64,000 bases of DNA from Sindora glabra (Eukaryota; Streptophyta; Magnoliopsida; Fabales; Fabaceae), in the NCBI GenBank assembly GCA_020226215.1, contig CM035229.1:83407343-83471342 (forward strand), in the 5' to 3' direction. The notes beneath the pieces were generated by a model. That model saw only the letters and a list, made by a program, of their open reading frames with translations. It ran no database searches and was not told the DNA's origin. A program made the translations under genes and the position numbers. The stretch's first letter is position 1; the number at the start of each line of letters is the position of its first letter. Below are positions 12,232 through 23,043 of this stretch, in pieces.

Positions 12232-12544
12232 CATATTGGTAGCAGGTTAGGAATGAGAATGTGTTAGCTTATGGCTTCTTCTGCATGTTGTAAACTATAT
12301 AATAGGGTATATATTAATGAAAATGAAGTTTCTTTCTTCTTATTTAATTGTCCATTTTTTTAGCTTGATGTGCTTAGAATTATTGTGGGGGGGCATTCTT
12401 GAAGCTCAATTATGCCATTGTTTTTGTTTACTTGCTTATGTTGTTTTTGGATGTGTTATGCCAACCCTATGTATAGTGGTAGATCCATTCACACATATAT
12501 AAGGGCAACTGCCTTTGTAACTTTTTTTTCCCTTATACATGCCT
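12232..12544. other. Unassigned spacer after the solo LTR
   Basis: This continues the DNA interrupted by the 9642-12226 insertion. It has short open frames on the + strand rich in Cys, Leu and Phe, but no start context, splice framing or recognisable product. A 12-base C run lies just downstream, inside the next repeat. Confidence 0.35.
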
Positions 12545-12830
12545 ATGTATTAATATTGTATTCCCCCCCCCCCAAGTTGAATATAATTGTCTCCATGAAA
12601 TGTATTTGTATTAGTTGAAAGTGCAAACTCTTGTTTAACAAAAATTAAGATATTTAAATTTTCACATATTATATATATCATTATACATATAAAGAGAAAT
12701 GTTAAATTAAGTAATATTTTATTTCTTAAACATTTAAAATTTTAGAAAAAAATAAATATTTAATTTTACATGTAAATATTATCCTTACAAATTAAAATTT
12801 TTAAATTCATATCTTGCATGAGATCTTATT
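12545..12830 (+). repeat. Interspersed repeat, copy 1 (inverted partner at 18410-18690)
   Basis: This segment matches the reverse complement of 18410-18690 over most of its length, sharing a poly-C start, a CTCCATGAA box, an AAGATATTTAAA box and a CATATAAAGAGAAAT box in the same order. Divergence is substantial but collinear. No coding potential. The family is not identified; it looks like a non-autonomous repeat or the tail of a larger transposon. Confidence 0.6.
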
Positions 12831-13002
12831 GTATGAGTTTCTCTATGCTCTGATGGGAAGCCACTGGCCTATGACATGCTGGCATAGTCTCACTTCATAT
12901 ATATATACTAAGCTTTGCTTGCTAAAAGAAATTAATATCTTCCTTCTCTTTACTTTCTTGTTGTGCTATTGAACAAAAATGTTCATTTTGAGGTGATTTA
13001 AA

Positions 13003-13465
13003 TGCTAAGATCAAATTTTATAAAAATATTATCCTAAATTGAATTATATGAAAAGAATAATATTAAATGTGAGAAAAAAAATTATTACTACTTGATAAAT
13101 TCATTGTAAAGTAAATATAAAATTAGGATTTATTATAAACCACAAATAATTAACAATTAGTTTTGATTATAAACTCTAATAAAAATTTATTATTTCTATT
13201 ATCCCTAGATGAAAATTTAATTAAGGTGGATTTCTAACACCGATAGAGAGTGTACAAAATCAATCATAGGATTTAAAAATAACAATCCTTATTTATATTA
13301 CTAATATTGGTGAGTTGACCCACTTGTTACCATATTAGTTAGCCATATTAGTTAGGTTAACTTATTATTGAATCCATATTATTTAATTATTTTAATATTA
13401 GATAAAGTTATTTTATATCTTATTTTATTATTAAATTAATAGATCCATACATAAAGGACTAATAA
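13003..13465 (-). mobile_element. Solo Copia-type LTR related to the LTR at 58783-59240
   Basis: It aligns end to end, by eye, with the 3' LTR of the Copia element at the right of the window, in the same sense: both start TG(C/T)TAAAATC-like, share ATTAGGATTT and GAGTGT blocks, and stop at an ACTAATA/TCTAATA end. No internal domain and no polypurine tract (the CTCCCACTTG of the other copy) follow here, so it is a solo LTR. Degenerate flanking pentamers TTAAA and TTCAA are compatible with a target duplication. Ends are accurate only to a few bases. Confidence 0.7.
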
Positions 13466-13845
13466 TTCAATGTGCTTTTTAAGAAGCGGATCTCCAAAAG
13501 AAGTTTTTAAAACGTTTCTTATACATGTCTAGGGGGGATTTGGACGGAAGGAGGTCAGAACATTGAAGCAGCTAAAATGGAAAGTATGTGCGGCTCTCTT
13601 TGCAATTAGATGAATGACGGTGCTGATATTGTCAACGCCTTACTTCTGCCAATGCCAGATTCACGCTTTCAACGCATTTCCTACCAAGCTGCTGGTATAT
13701 GTTGAAATCCCAAATTAATATCCCTCCGTTTAATTTCTAGAGCAACTTTACCATTTCAAATCCAATCAACGAATCTACCGGAACATTTTATGAAGGGAAG
13801 TTCATAATAATTTTGTGAAAGAAAATCATAAAATATTCTTTATAC
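13466..13845. other. Intergenic island with slightly higher GC
   Basis: No open frame is convincing. The stretch around 13552-13610 resembles a segment of the transporter leader intron at about 4007-4050 (roughly 84 percent over 43 bases by eye), so this may be a repeat or an old duplicated fragment. Confidence 0.35.
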
Positions 13846-14225
13846 ATGATTTAGCATTCGTTTGAAATTAAATTTTATAAAATTAATTATATTTCACTTC
13901 AATATGAAGTGATTTCAAATTATTTATAAATGAAATTTATTGCTTAAAAATTATTTAAAAAGTAATAATAATAATTTTAGTCTATTAAATAATTTTTTAT
14001 TTGGAACATTTTAAAAGATGTATATAATTCAATTCAAAATAGATTATGATAGTATCATATTAAAAACAATATTAGATGAAGGCAAAATTTTTGATATAAT
14101 GTATATCTTAGATTAAATAAAATGAATTCTAGTATAATCCTTTACAAATTCATAAATGTAATTAAAATAAAAATTATAAATAAAATAAAATAAAATATTT
14201 CTTTATTGAAAGCTAAACACCATTT
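13846..14225 (+). repeat. MITE-like repeat, copy 1 (inverted partner at 53690-54065)
   Basis: An AT-rich, non-coding 380-bp unit whose sequence is collinear with the reverse complement of 53690-54065, including TTTTGATATAAT and TAAATGAAATGAATTT-type boxes and a shared TATATAATTCAATT block. Small size, lack of coding and two dispersed copies in opposite orientation fit a MITE. Exact terminal inverted repeats were not resolved. Confidence 0.5.
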
Positions 14226-14303
14226 AAAGGAGAAACTTATTTGAAAATAAAATAAAATCTTATTTTTAATCATTGCAATGGGTAATAGGTCTTGGCATTT
14301 TAT

Positions 14304-14651
14304 GGGCTGTTTGTTTGTGTTTTCAATTTTTTATTTTTGAAAATAATTTTATAAAATAGGTTGTAAAAATAATTTTTAAAAATAATCAAAATTGAAAAGT
14401 ATTTGATAAGTTATTTTGAAAATAATCTTAAATTACAATAATACCGTCAATGAAATATGTTTTAAAAAAAAATAAAAATAACTCAAAATTATTCTTATTT
14501 TCTTATTTTTAAAACACATATTTTAAAAATAATTTTTAAAAATAAAGAGAAAAAAATACTTAAACAAACAAATTCTTTTATTTTTAAAAACTAAAAACTG
14601 TTTTTAAAAATTAAAAACTGTTTTTAAAAATACAATCCAAACAAACTCTTT
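14304..14651. mobile_element. MITE with GTTTGTTTG terminal inverted repeats
   Basis: The left end GGGCTGTTTGTTTGTGTTTT and the right end AATCCAAACAAACTC form imperfect terminal inverted repeats around AAAAATAATTTTTAAAAATA-rich filler. This layout is typical of abundant plant hAT-like MITEs. There is no coding. The target duplication is unclear because both flanks are T-rich. Confidence 0.55.
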
Positions 14652-16205
14652 TTTTTATGATGAAAATAGATCTTGACATGTTTAATCACGATTTAAATGT
14701 CTTTTCTAGATTTATTTAATTTAAAAATAAAAAAATCTAAGAAAATGCCATGCTTGATACTTGCATAAAACATTTGAATCCCACTATTTACATGTAAAGC
14801 AGAAATGGAATTGTTTGCTAAAAGTGACGTAAAGACGAATTTAGAGGAAAGTTGCATAGTATCCTTTCAAAAATCAATTGGTCTGTGGAAGCAGAGCATC
14901 AAATGTATGGACGTTTCTGTTTAGCATATCTGGCAAAAGAAAATGCCCAGGACTTCAAATAGTATTTGGATAAAAGTTGAGGGGGTCGGAACTCCACAAT
15001 TCCCTCTTGTCAACATCCACGCCACAAAGCAACCATTAAAGCCACTTTTTCTGTGATGGAACCAATGCATTTTTATTTAGTTTTTAACCTTCTCCGGGAA
15101 AAAAAAATATACAGCGAACGAACTTGAGAGATTAGGGAAGAAAAATTGCTTCTCCTGTTCTGAGATGAAAAATACAGATATTTCTATTACACTATTTCAT
15201 TATTATTATCAAATGAAAATAAATATGAAAAAACCTCTAACCTTCCTATGACTACTATCGTTTCAATCTGTAGTGTCATCCCATCACTATTTATAACTTA
15301 CAAGTGAATTTGTAGGTGTTTCCCATGTTTTTCTTTTGTCTTTGTTCATATCTAGTCATAAAGTATTTTTTCCCATATTTTTTCTATATTGGTATGCATG
15401 TTAAATGAATATGAAACAGTCTGACTTTTAAGATGATTTAGGTCCAAAATTCAGAAAATAGCAGAATTTTGGCAACTTGCTTGCGTTGTCGGGGACGCAC
15501 AAGTTCATTTTTACATGCAATTCCTTGCTGCCCCGCCGCGTTCCCACTCCGGCTTTTCATCGAACACCTACTTTATCATATTCATCATCCCTTCCCGCTG
15601 CTATTTCTTACTAACACCACTCTTACGTCCAATAAACTATAAATTATTCTTCTTTCTGTTGTATTGTAAAAAAACCCAACACCTCCCTCGCATCGATACT
15701 AAATACAAAAAAACAAGTAATAAGATCTGAATTTGATTACGCCTACCTAAGTTTATACTTAAACCTTAAAACATTTACTTTTATGTATAATTTGTTATGT
15801 TTCTAGAAATAAAATTAACGTAAGAGGAGCCAAATTCATTTTAGGCATTATTCATGTAATGATATTTTTAAATTTGCAAAATAGTGAATTCTAAAATATG
15901 CAGGCAATAATTATTGAATTAATTATATTTTGTATTTTTTGGAAAAAAATTAAATTAATGTTACAATTAATCGGACTTTAAAATCTAAAGGCAACTCGTG
16001 GACGGCAAAAACAGAAAAGAAAATCTAGAAACCAATTTAAAAATAGTTTAAGTTTGAGAAAATGATGGCCAACTGTGCGGAAACGAGCAAAATTCCAAAA
16101 CGTTTTATATATTTCAGCGCGTAGGACGGTAGGAGGGCGCTCTAGCCATTGCGTGGATTTCAACGCCCTCGTCCTGCACACGGAGGGACACCAATAGTAG
16201 GGAGA
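14652..16205. other. Intergenic DNA upstream of the Nudix gene
   Basis: Mostly AT-rich. A GC-richer stretch at 15480-15720 is open for 71 codons but starts inside unrelated sequence and has no recognisable motif. The last 250 bases (from about 15970) rise in GC and probably hold the Nudix promoter. Confidence 0.4.
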
Positions 16206-16213
16206 TATATATA
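16206..16213 (+). promoter_or_regulatory. TATA box candidate for the Nudix gene
   Basis: TATATATA flanked by GC-containing sequence, 181 bases before the CDS start. If used, transcription would begin near 16235-16245, leaving a leader of about 150 bases. Confidence 0.4.
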
Positions 16214-16236
16214 CGGACTTTTCGGTGGTGCCATTC

Positions 16237-16428
16237 ATGGGAATTACACCGTTTTTCATTGGAGTTACTTGTCTCTGTCTCATTTTTCCTTTCCGAAGTT
16301 ATCGAGGACATTCCTTAATCGCAGGTGGCCTGGTTTTTGAGAGTGCTGAAAACTTTTTCGACTGTCTGTTTTCACCCAGAATTAGCGGCCTCAATGGGTC
16401 TAATCTGCTCCAGGAATCTGGCTTCTAA
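16237..16428 (+). other. Possible upstream ORF overlapping the Nudix start codon
   Basis: An ATG at 16237 opens a 63-codon frame that ends at 16428, out of frame with and overlapping the Nudix ATG at 16394. If transcription starts upstream of 16237, scanning ribosomes would meet it first. The peptide has no recognised family and its presence in mRNA is inference; leader splicing could remove it. Confidence 0.35.
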
Positions 16429-17603
16429 ATTTTTCATTCCGTTTCTTTTCAACAAAAGTGCTTCAGGAAATTTGTTCCCTAAACAAATTGGAAACATGGT
16501 GTCCTTGGTTTCCCGCAGCGGCAGACATTTACAGCGATACGACAAAGGCTGCCGCCAAGTTGTAGGGTGTGTTCATCTCTCTATGTTTGTTTCTGAATTT
16601 CTTTCTATGGCCTTTTAGATTTCGAGTGTAAAAATCATTTGTTTTCATGATGGAATGTTCTAAATATATGGGAATCCTCGTCAAGATCTGAAATTGGGGC
16701 AGTTTTCTGGACCGGGTTTTCTCAGATGGTTAAAAGTTTTTGTCTTTCGTTTGATTATTAAATTGTCAAAAAATGGAAAAAATAATTGTCTTTAGCAGTT
16801 TTCCTTGTTTTCAATTAAATATGTTATTTTGTGCAAAAACTGATTCCTTTCGAAATTGAACAGATGCATTCCATACAGATACAAGAAAAGCAATGTTGAG
16901 GGAACCACTGGCAAAGAAATAGAGGTTCTTCTGGTTAGTGCTCAGAACGGTCATGGAATGTTGTTTCCAAAGGTACTGCCTTCCCTCAATTTTCATGAAT
17001 GATATGTTTGTGTTACCATTGTTTTTTCAAGGAGTTGACTTGGAATTGATTTTTTTTTTTTAAACCTTTGTTTTCTGACACATCAGTATTGTATTGTTCT
17101 ACTTCAGGGTGGGTGGGAGATTGACGAAACCATGGAACAGGCTGCTTTAAGGGAAACCCTTGAGGAAGCAGGAGTTGTTGGCTATGTCGAAGTTAGTCTA
17201 TGCAAACACTTATTCATATTCAGTTTCTTGACAAAAAATGCAGTTCAGTTTCTAAACTTCATAGCTTTTGGATTTTTTTTTGCAGGGTGGGTTAGGTAAA
17301 TGGTGTTATAAGAGCAAACGCCAGAGCGCAATCCATGAGGGATATATGTTCCCTCTCCACTTCATGGAGCAATTAGAGGATTGGCCCGAGAAGAACATCC
17401 GAAAACGAAAATGGGTAAGTTAAAAACTGAATTATCTGTCAGTTTATGGATACTAATTGCTGAATGTCGAAAAAGTAACATTTGGGTGTCCTAAAGTTTA
17501 ATTGATTTGCTCCATGCAGTTGACTGTGAACGAAGCGAAAGAAGTATGTCCGCATGCTTGGATGAATGAAGCTTTAGATAAATTGGTCAGTAGACAAAAG
17601 TAA
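16394..17603 (+). CDS. Nudix hydrolase, plant NUDT17/18-like, five exons
   Basis: Exons: 16394-16566, 16864-16972, 17108-17191, 17286-17414, 17520-17603, all with GT-AG introns and consistent phase, giving 192 residues. The Nudix box is exact: Gly95, Glu101, Arg109-Glu110, Glu113-Glu114, Gly116, spacing G-x5-E-x7-RE-U-x-EE-x-G-U. It is preceded by MLFPKGGW (89-97), the usual entry to the box, and by SRSGRHLQRYD (39-49), characteristic of the plant NUDT4/17/18/21 clade. Such enzymes split nucleoside diphosphates linked to another group, using Mg2+ bound by the box glutamates. Residues 1-34 hold four basic and no acidic residues and look like a mitochondrial or plastid transit peptide; Met35 could give a cytosolic form. 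The reading frame could start earlier only at GTG 16325, so ATG 16394 is preferred. Substrate and compartment are not determined. Confidence 0.93.
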
Positions 17604-18409
17604 ATGCAACAAACGCGAGATGATGATCGAAGTGCTCGTAGATCGAAGGCAAGGCAAGCAACAAAATCACCAAGATGTTGGGACAGAGCACTTGGATTTA
17701 AGTTGTCTACAGGGTGCTAAGGTTGATGATGTTCTGCTATATTGGGTTGTTCCTGTCTTCCCGACGTGTCTGTTCCTCCATCTTAAAAATTTTGAGGTTG
17801 GGTGCACCTGAAAGGGATGCACTGCATGACGAGATTTTAGGATGTAGCTGAGATCTAGAAACAGATGTGAGTAGTGTAGATGTAGTTATTCAATTCATTC
17901 TTTCATTCGTTGGATCAACGTGTATTGTGCATTCTTGCTTCAACAATTCCCATTGATTGTTCACAAAGATTACATCAAAAGGGGAAGGAATGATTTGGTT
18001 AGTTCTTCCTAGCTATTTTAAAAACGGCTTACGTATTTAGTATTTATATGTATTATCCTCACTTTTATCTATTTTTCTTTTGAGAGAAAAAGCATTGTAG
18101 CTCTAGCTAGCTCTCTCAATTTGAATGATTGATTGCAGGCTAAGTTAAGTCTATTTCGAGGGTTCTCTGTGGTTCCATTGTCATACATTCAGGGCAGACA
18201 TTTGGGATCTTTCTGTTTTAGAAAGGCATTTTTAGGGGGAAGATTGGTTGATTAGTGCAAAGATGATAAGATAACACTAATACGTGATTCTGATTGGTGA
18301 AGTAGAAAAGCTGACTGGACAGGGGATGTTGCGAATCACTGACGTAGCTATCACCACTTCCACATCGTATTTTTAAAATGAGAGTACTAACTAGTCATTT
18401 ACCACGTGG
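17604..18409. other. Nudix 3' UTR and downstream flank
   Basis: The first 350 bases are probably 3' UTR; a 63-codon open frame at 17620-17811 lies inside it and lacks any motif. No classical AATAAA is well placed. After about 17960 the sequence is intergenic, with no repeat end seen before 18410. Confidence 0.4.
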
Positions 18410-18690
18410 CCTAAACGGGTCTAAAAATTTTAGATCGTGGGACAATATTTATATATAAAATTAAATGTTTAAATTATTATAGAAATTTAAATATTTAATA
18501 AATGAAATATTGTTTAATTTTATATTTCTCTTTATATGAATGGTGATGTATATATTATGTAAAATTTTAAATATCTTGATATTTATTTGAAGTAAAATTT
18601 TATTCTTTTAGTTAAATACAGATACAATTCATGGAGTAATTATACACAATTTTTGGGGGGAAAATACAAAATTACTACATCGGTATGTAT
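18410..18690 (-). repeat. Interspersed repeat, copy 2 (inverted partner at 12545-12830)
   Basis: The reverse complement is collinear with 12545-12830. It is followed by a GGGGCAATTGCCCC palindrome (within 18715-18726) and a TGGCTCCGCCAC box, combinations I associate with the ends of dispersed plant transposon-derived repeats. No coding. Confidence 0.55.
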
Positions 18691-18949
18691 AAGAAGAAAA
18701 ATAAGTTGTGGGGCAATTGCCCCACATTTGTGTGACTGGCTCCGCCACTTTGCCAAAATTTAGAGTTAGGAACATATTTCATTACATTATTCTACATCAT
18801 TAAAATAGTTATATATTAATATATCATTAAATTTAATTATATATTAAATTTATTTTTTTAAATTAAAATTTATATTTATGATAAAAATATTAATAATTAA
18901 ATATGATAATATTCTCTAATTATATATTAACCGTAGAATTAGATTTCCA

Positions 18950-19225
18950 GCAATTTTTTGGTCCGTCAAATCCCCGCGCGAGTAGTTCATACGCGCTTAC
19001 CACAACATTACATTGAAGCTAGCTTCCTCTGCTACGTGGCCATGCCTATCACACGTCTCACTCTGCGTTTATCCCTTTTTCCTGTCGACATTTCTAGCGT
19101 TAGTGATTATGAGTGTGCGTCAATGATGTGTGCTTTCACAGCTGTACATGCTCGGCCTACTCGGGCATTGACCTTTCTTAGGGCATTCTCCATCTCAGAC
19201 AGCTTCTTCGCTGTTGTTTGAAAAG
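18950..19225. other. GC-rich island of unknown origin
   Basis: This is a 275-bp block of clearly higher GC between AT-rich flanks. It is open for 87 codons on the + strand but begins at TTG, has no ATG in a good context and no domain I recognise. Candidates are a decayed exon, an uncharacterised non-coding RNA or a transposon-captured fragment. Confidence 0.3.
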
Positions 19226-19759
19226 AAAATAAAAGAGAAAGAATAAAAATAATATCTTTTCAATTTAAATTGAGAATAAATAAAAAATTTTAAAATTTTA
19301 AATAATTAAAATATAATAATTACACATTTTATCTTCGAATTTTCTTTTTTCATCATTTTTTTTCATTCAAATAAGAGAAGAAATTAGGTATTCATTTATT
19401 TTATCAATAAATATTTTTATAAAAAAATTATTTATATATATATTTATAAAGGAATGATATATTATTTATATTGATGATTAAAAAATAATATCTAAAAATT
19501 TAAAAATAGAGAAAAGGAAATTTTAATCATTCTTATTCTGAGAATTTGTCATAATTAGTAAACCAAATTAAGCAAAACATGCAATATTAACAATAAGAAT
19601 ATATATATTCTTATTATTCATTTAGGAAAATAAAAATATTGACAATTAACATTAATAATATATTAATTAACAATATATATAAAGATAAAGATAAATATTT
19701 TATAGTACAAATAATAAATTATAAATTACAAATTACAAATTAAAATAAATTAAATTAAT

Positions 19760-20326
19760 AATACATATATAAATATAAAGAGAAAGATATTATATTGTAA
19801 TATGTACAAATTATAAATTATAAATTATAAATTAAATTAACAATACATATATAAATATAAAGATAAAAATATTATAGCATAATGTGTACAAATAATAAAT
19901 TATAAATTATAAATTACAAATATCAAAAATTAGGTAGAGAAGAAAAAGTAAAAATCGTTGAAGATTGAATGAGAAGAAGAAGAAGAAGAAGAAGAAGAAG
20001 AAGAAGAAGAAGAAGAAGAAGAAGAAGAAGAAGAAGAAGAAGAATTTAAAAATATTAGAAATATATCATCTTTAAAGATTTATACATTTTTATTTAATTT
20101 ATTCTCACTTTACAAAATTGAAAGAATAAATTAAATGAAAATATATAACTTTTTAAATAATTAATATTTGCAATCTCAATAAAATTCCTAAAGTAGTAGT
20201 CTTAGGATATTAATTAACAAATCCCTAATTTAAATTGCATTCACTTGTATTAGTAAAAATAAAAACTTTTAATATTTATATTTGTATTTATAAAATATAA
20301 ATTAATGAATGACACTTATATCTTTA
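19760..20326. repeat. Local duplication, left half of copy 1
   Basis: About 565 bp that match 23358-23884, including short ATACATATATAAATATAAAG subunits, a GAA microsatellite and the following unique-looking sequence up to TATCTTTA. Copy 1 is then interrupted by the 20327-23043 insertion and continues at 23044. Confidence 0.75.
19973..20043. repeat. (GAA)n microsatellite
   Basis: About 23 uninterrupted GAA units. The homologous site in the neighbouring duplicate (23551-23593) has only about nine, plus GAG variants, so the tract has expanded or contracted since the duplication. Confidence 0.95.
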
Positions 20327-23043
20327 ATGATAAATTACACCGTAGTACCGCTTCATAAATTTTTTTTCAACAAGATACTAGCACTAATCTGTATTTCAAA
20401 TATGTGTCATTTTTATGAATTATTACTATTATATTTCTAAAATATCCTTTTTAACTATGAGAATGCGGTTATAAATCAAGAAATTAAAAAAAACATAACT
20501 TTATGATTATTTAACTAATTTTTATATATGACCATTTATTTTTATTTGTCTTCCCATAATCTGTTGACAGAAAATAAGAAAATTTGGGTTTGGCGTGGTT
20601 CACCTCAGTCAGAAATGTGTAAATTGAGTTCAAAACTTTGAACGATCATAACTTTGTATTCGGTTATCTGTTTTGAGTGATTTTTTTTATTTCATGTAAC
20701 TTTTTGAGATCTATGAGTTTATAAAAGATAAAAGTATTTTGCCCACTCTGGTTGGTGAAAAAAAATTTCAACAATTTTTCTTAATTTTTCTTCATTTTCT
20801 TGTTATTTTTCTAACTTTAATTTTATTTTCATCAATTCAAATTCATTCAAATTAAATATTAAAATTTTATTTCCTAACTTTTTTAGTGCCTAGTAGTATC
20901 ATAATAATTTTTTTAACAAACAAAATTACTAAAGAATAATATATTACTATTTATAAACTAAACAGTAACATATTACTATTTCATTTTAAAATAGTAATAC
21001 TAGCTAAAAATCTCAAAATAAATGCATAAATTAAGTCTAATTAATAATCAAACTACCAAAGAATTGTATGTTACTATTTATTCTTCAAATAGTAGTATAT
21101 TATTATTTCATTTCAAAATAGTAATACTAACAAAATTTTTTAAATAAATGGATAAATCAAATCTAATTAACAATTGCATTGTCAAAGAAAATAATGTTAT
21201 AATTTGTTTCAAAACAGTAACATCAATTAAAAATTCTAAATAAATAGATAAATTAAGTCTGATTAATAATAAAATTAGCAAATAACACTATGTTATTATT
21301 TGTTCTCAAAATAGTAACATGTTATTATTTAATTCTAAAATAATAATACTAATAAAAAATTTAAAATAAATAAATAAATAAATTTTAATTAATAATTAAA
21401 CTGCTAAATAAAATGATGTTATTGTTTCATTTGAAAATAGTAATACTAATAAAGAATTTTAAATAAATAAATAAATTAAGTTTAATTAACAACTAAATTA
21501 TCAAATAACATCATGTTATTGTTTGTTCTCAAGACAGTAATATGTTATTATTTATTTCAAGACAGTAATATATTACTATTTCATTTCAAAATAATAACAC
21601 TTATAAAAAATTTTAAATAAATGGATAAATTAAATTTAATTAATAATTGAACAACTAAAGAAGAGGATGTTACTGCTTCATTTCAAAATAATACCAACTA
21701 AAAATTTTAAATGAATGTATAAATTAAATCTAATTAACAAAATTACTAAATAATACTAAGTTACTATTTGTTCTCAAGACAGTAAATAGTAAATAGTAAT
21801 ATGTTACTATTTTATTTCAAAACAAAAATACTAATAAAAAATTTTAAATAAATAAATAAATTAAGTCTAATTAATAATCAAATTACCAAATAAATGCATG
21901 TTATTATTTATTTTCCAAGCAGTAATATGTTACTGTTTCATTTTAAAATAGTAATACTAATAAAAAATTATAAATAAATGAATAAATTAAATTTAATTAA
22001 TAATTAAACTATTAAAGAAGATGATGTTACTATTTCATTTTAAAATAATAATACTAACAAAAAATATCAAATAAATGGATAAATCAAATCTAATTAATAA
22101 CTAAACTGTTAAAGAATAGGATATTACCATCTCATTTTATAACAGTAACACTAACAAAAAAATTTTAAATAAATGCATAAATCAAGTCTAATTAATAATC
22201 AAATTACCAAAGAAGTGGATGTTACTATTTCGTTTCAAAATAATAATACTAATAAAAATTTTAAATAAATAGATAAATCAAATCTAATTAATAACCAAAC
22301 TATCAAAGAAAATGATGTTATTATTTTGTATTAAAATAGTAACACTAACAAAAAATTTTAAATAAATAAATAAATTAAATTAAATTAATAAGCAAATTAT
22401 TAAAGAAGAGAATGTTACTATTTCGTTTCAAAATAGTAACACTAATAAAAAACTTCAAATAAATGAATAAATCAAGTTTAATTAATAACCAAATTGTCAA
22501 ATAACAATATGTTACTGTTTATTCTCCAGACAGTAAACAAACAGTAACATGTTACTTCCAAAATAGTAAAACCCACAAAAAATTTCAAATAAATGAATAA
22601 ATCAAGTCTAATTAATAACTAAATTATTAAATAACAACATGTTACTATATCTCTAAGTTTTTATTTATTTTTATTTTTATCTTAACAAAAAATTTATTTT
22701 AATTTCTAAAAAATTAAATTTTTATTAATTTTATTTATGATTAAAATTTTATATTAATTTAATTTTTTTAAATTTAAAAATTCTTCAATTTTAATTTTTA
22801 TAAGTTTTTAGTCTTTTATTTTTTATTTATATTAAATTAAAAAAATTAAGTTTAATATGTGACAAAAAGAGATTTTTATTTTGGTACTTCTTACCTTTTT
22901 GAAATGTGCAGTAAATGAGTTATTTTATCTTTTAGGTATCACAGTAAATTTTCATATGCGGGTGCACTTAAATAAAAGAAAGTAACTTTCGGATATCTCG
23001 CTGTAATAAATTGTAATAAATGATATCAACCTAATTTTTTTCC
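20327..23043. mobile_element. 2.7 kb non-autonomous DNA element (MULE-like) with 8-bp target duplication
   Basis: TATCTTTA occurs directly before (20319-20326) and after (23044-23051) this segment. In the neighbouring duplicate the same flanks meet with a single TATCTTTA (23877-23884), an empty site. The left end carries ATTACACCGTAGTACCG and the right end, reversed, ATTACAGCGAGATATCCG, a weak terminal inverted repeat. About 25-40 bases lie outside the motif on the right. An 8-bp duplication and these ends fit Mutator-like elements, though hAT also makes 8 bp. There is no transposase frame; most of the interior is a minisatellite (20935-22650). An internal stretch near 20630-20730 resembles sequence I associate with plant MULE-type repeats. 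Confidence 0.72.
20935..22650. repeat. Hairpin-bearing minisatellite, about 16 units of roughly 95-145 bp
   Basis: A TCTAATTAATAA-type box recurs near 21039, 21165, 21258, 21382, 21479, 21636, 21727, 21872, 21985, 22087, 22187, 22283, 22381, 22474 and 22607. Each unit contains a GTTACTATTT...AAATAGTAAC inverted repeat and a TTTTAAATAAATGGATAAA-like box. Short units are about 93-102 bp; longer ones have an extra TTACTGTTTATTCTC-like insert of 25-50 bp. Units are diverged, so the array is old. It sits inside the 20327-23043 element. Confidence 0.85.

Noticed and set aside
15978..16340. Overlapping frames on both strands upstream of the Nudix gene
   Set aside because: They coincide with the promoter/leader GC rise; none has conserved-looking residues, and several start at non-ATG codons.
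17620..17811. 63-codon frame after the Nudix stop
   Set aside because: It starts 17 bases past the in-frame stop of a complete, correctly ended Nudix protein and lacks motifs, so it is treated as 3' UTR.
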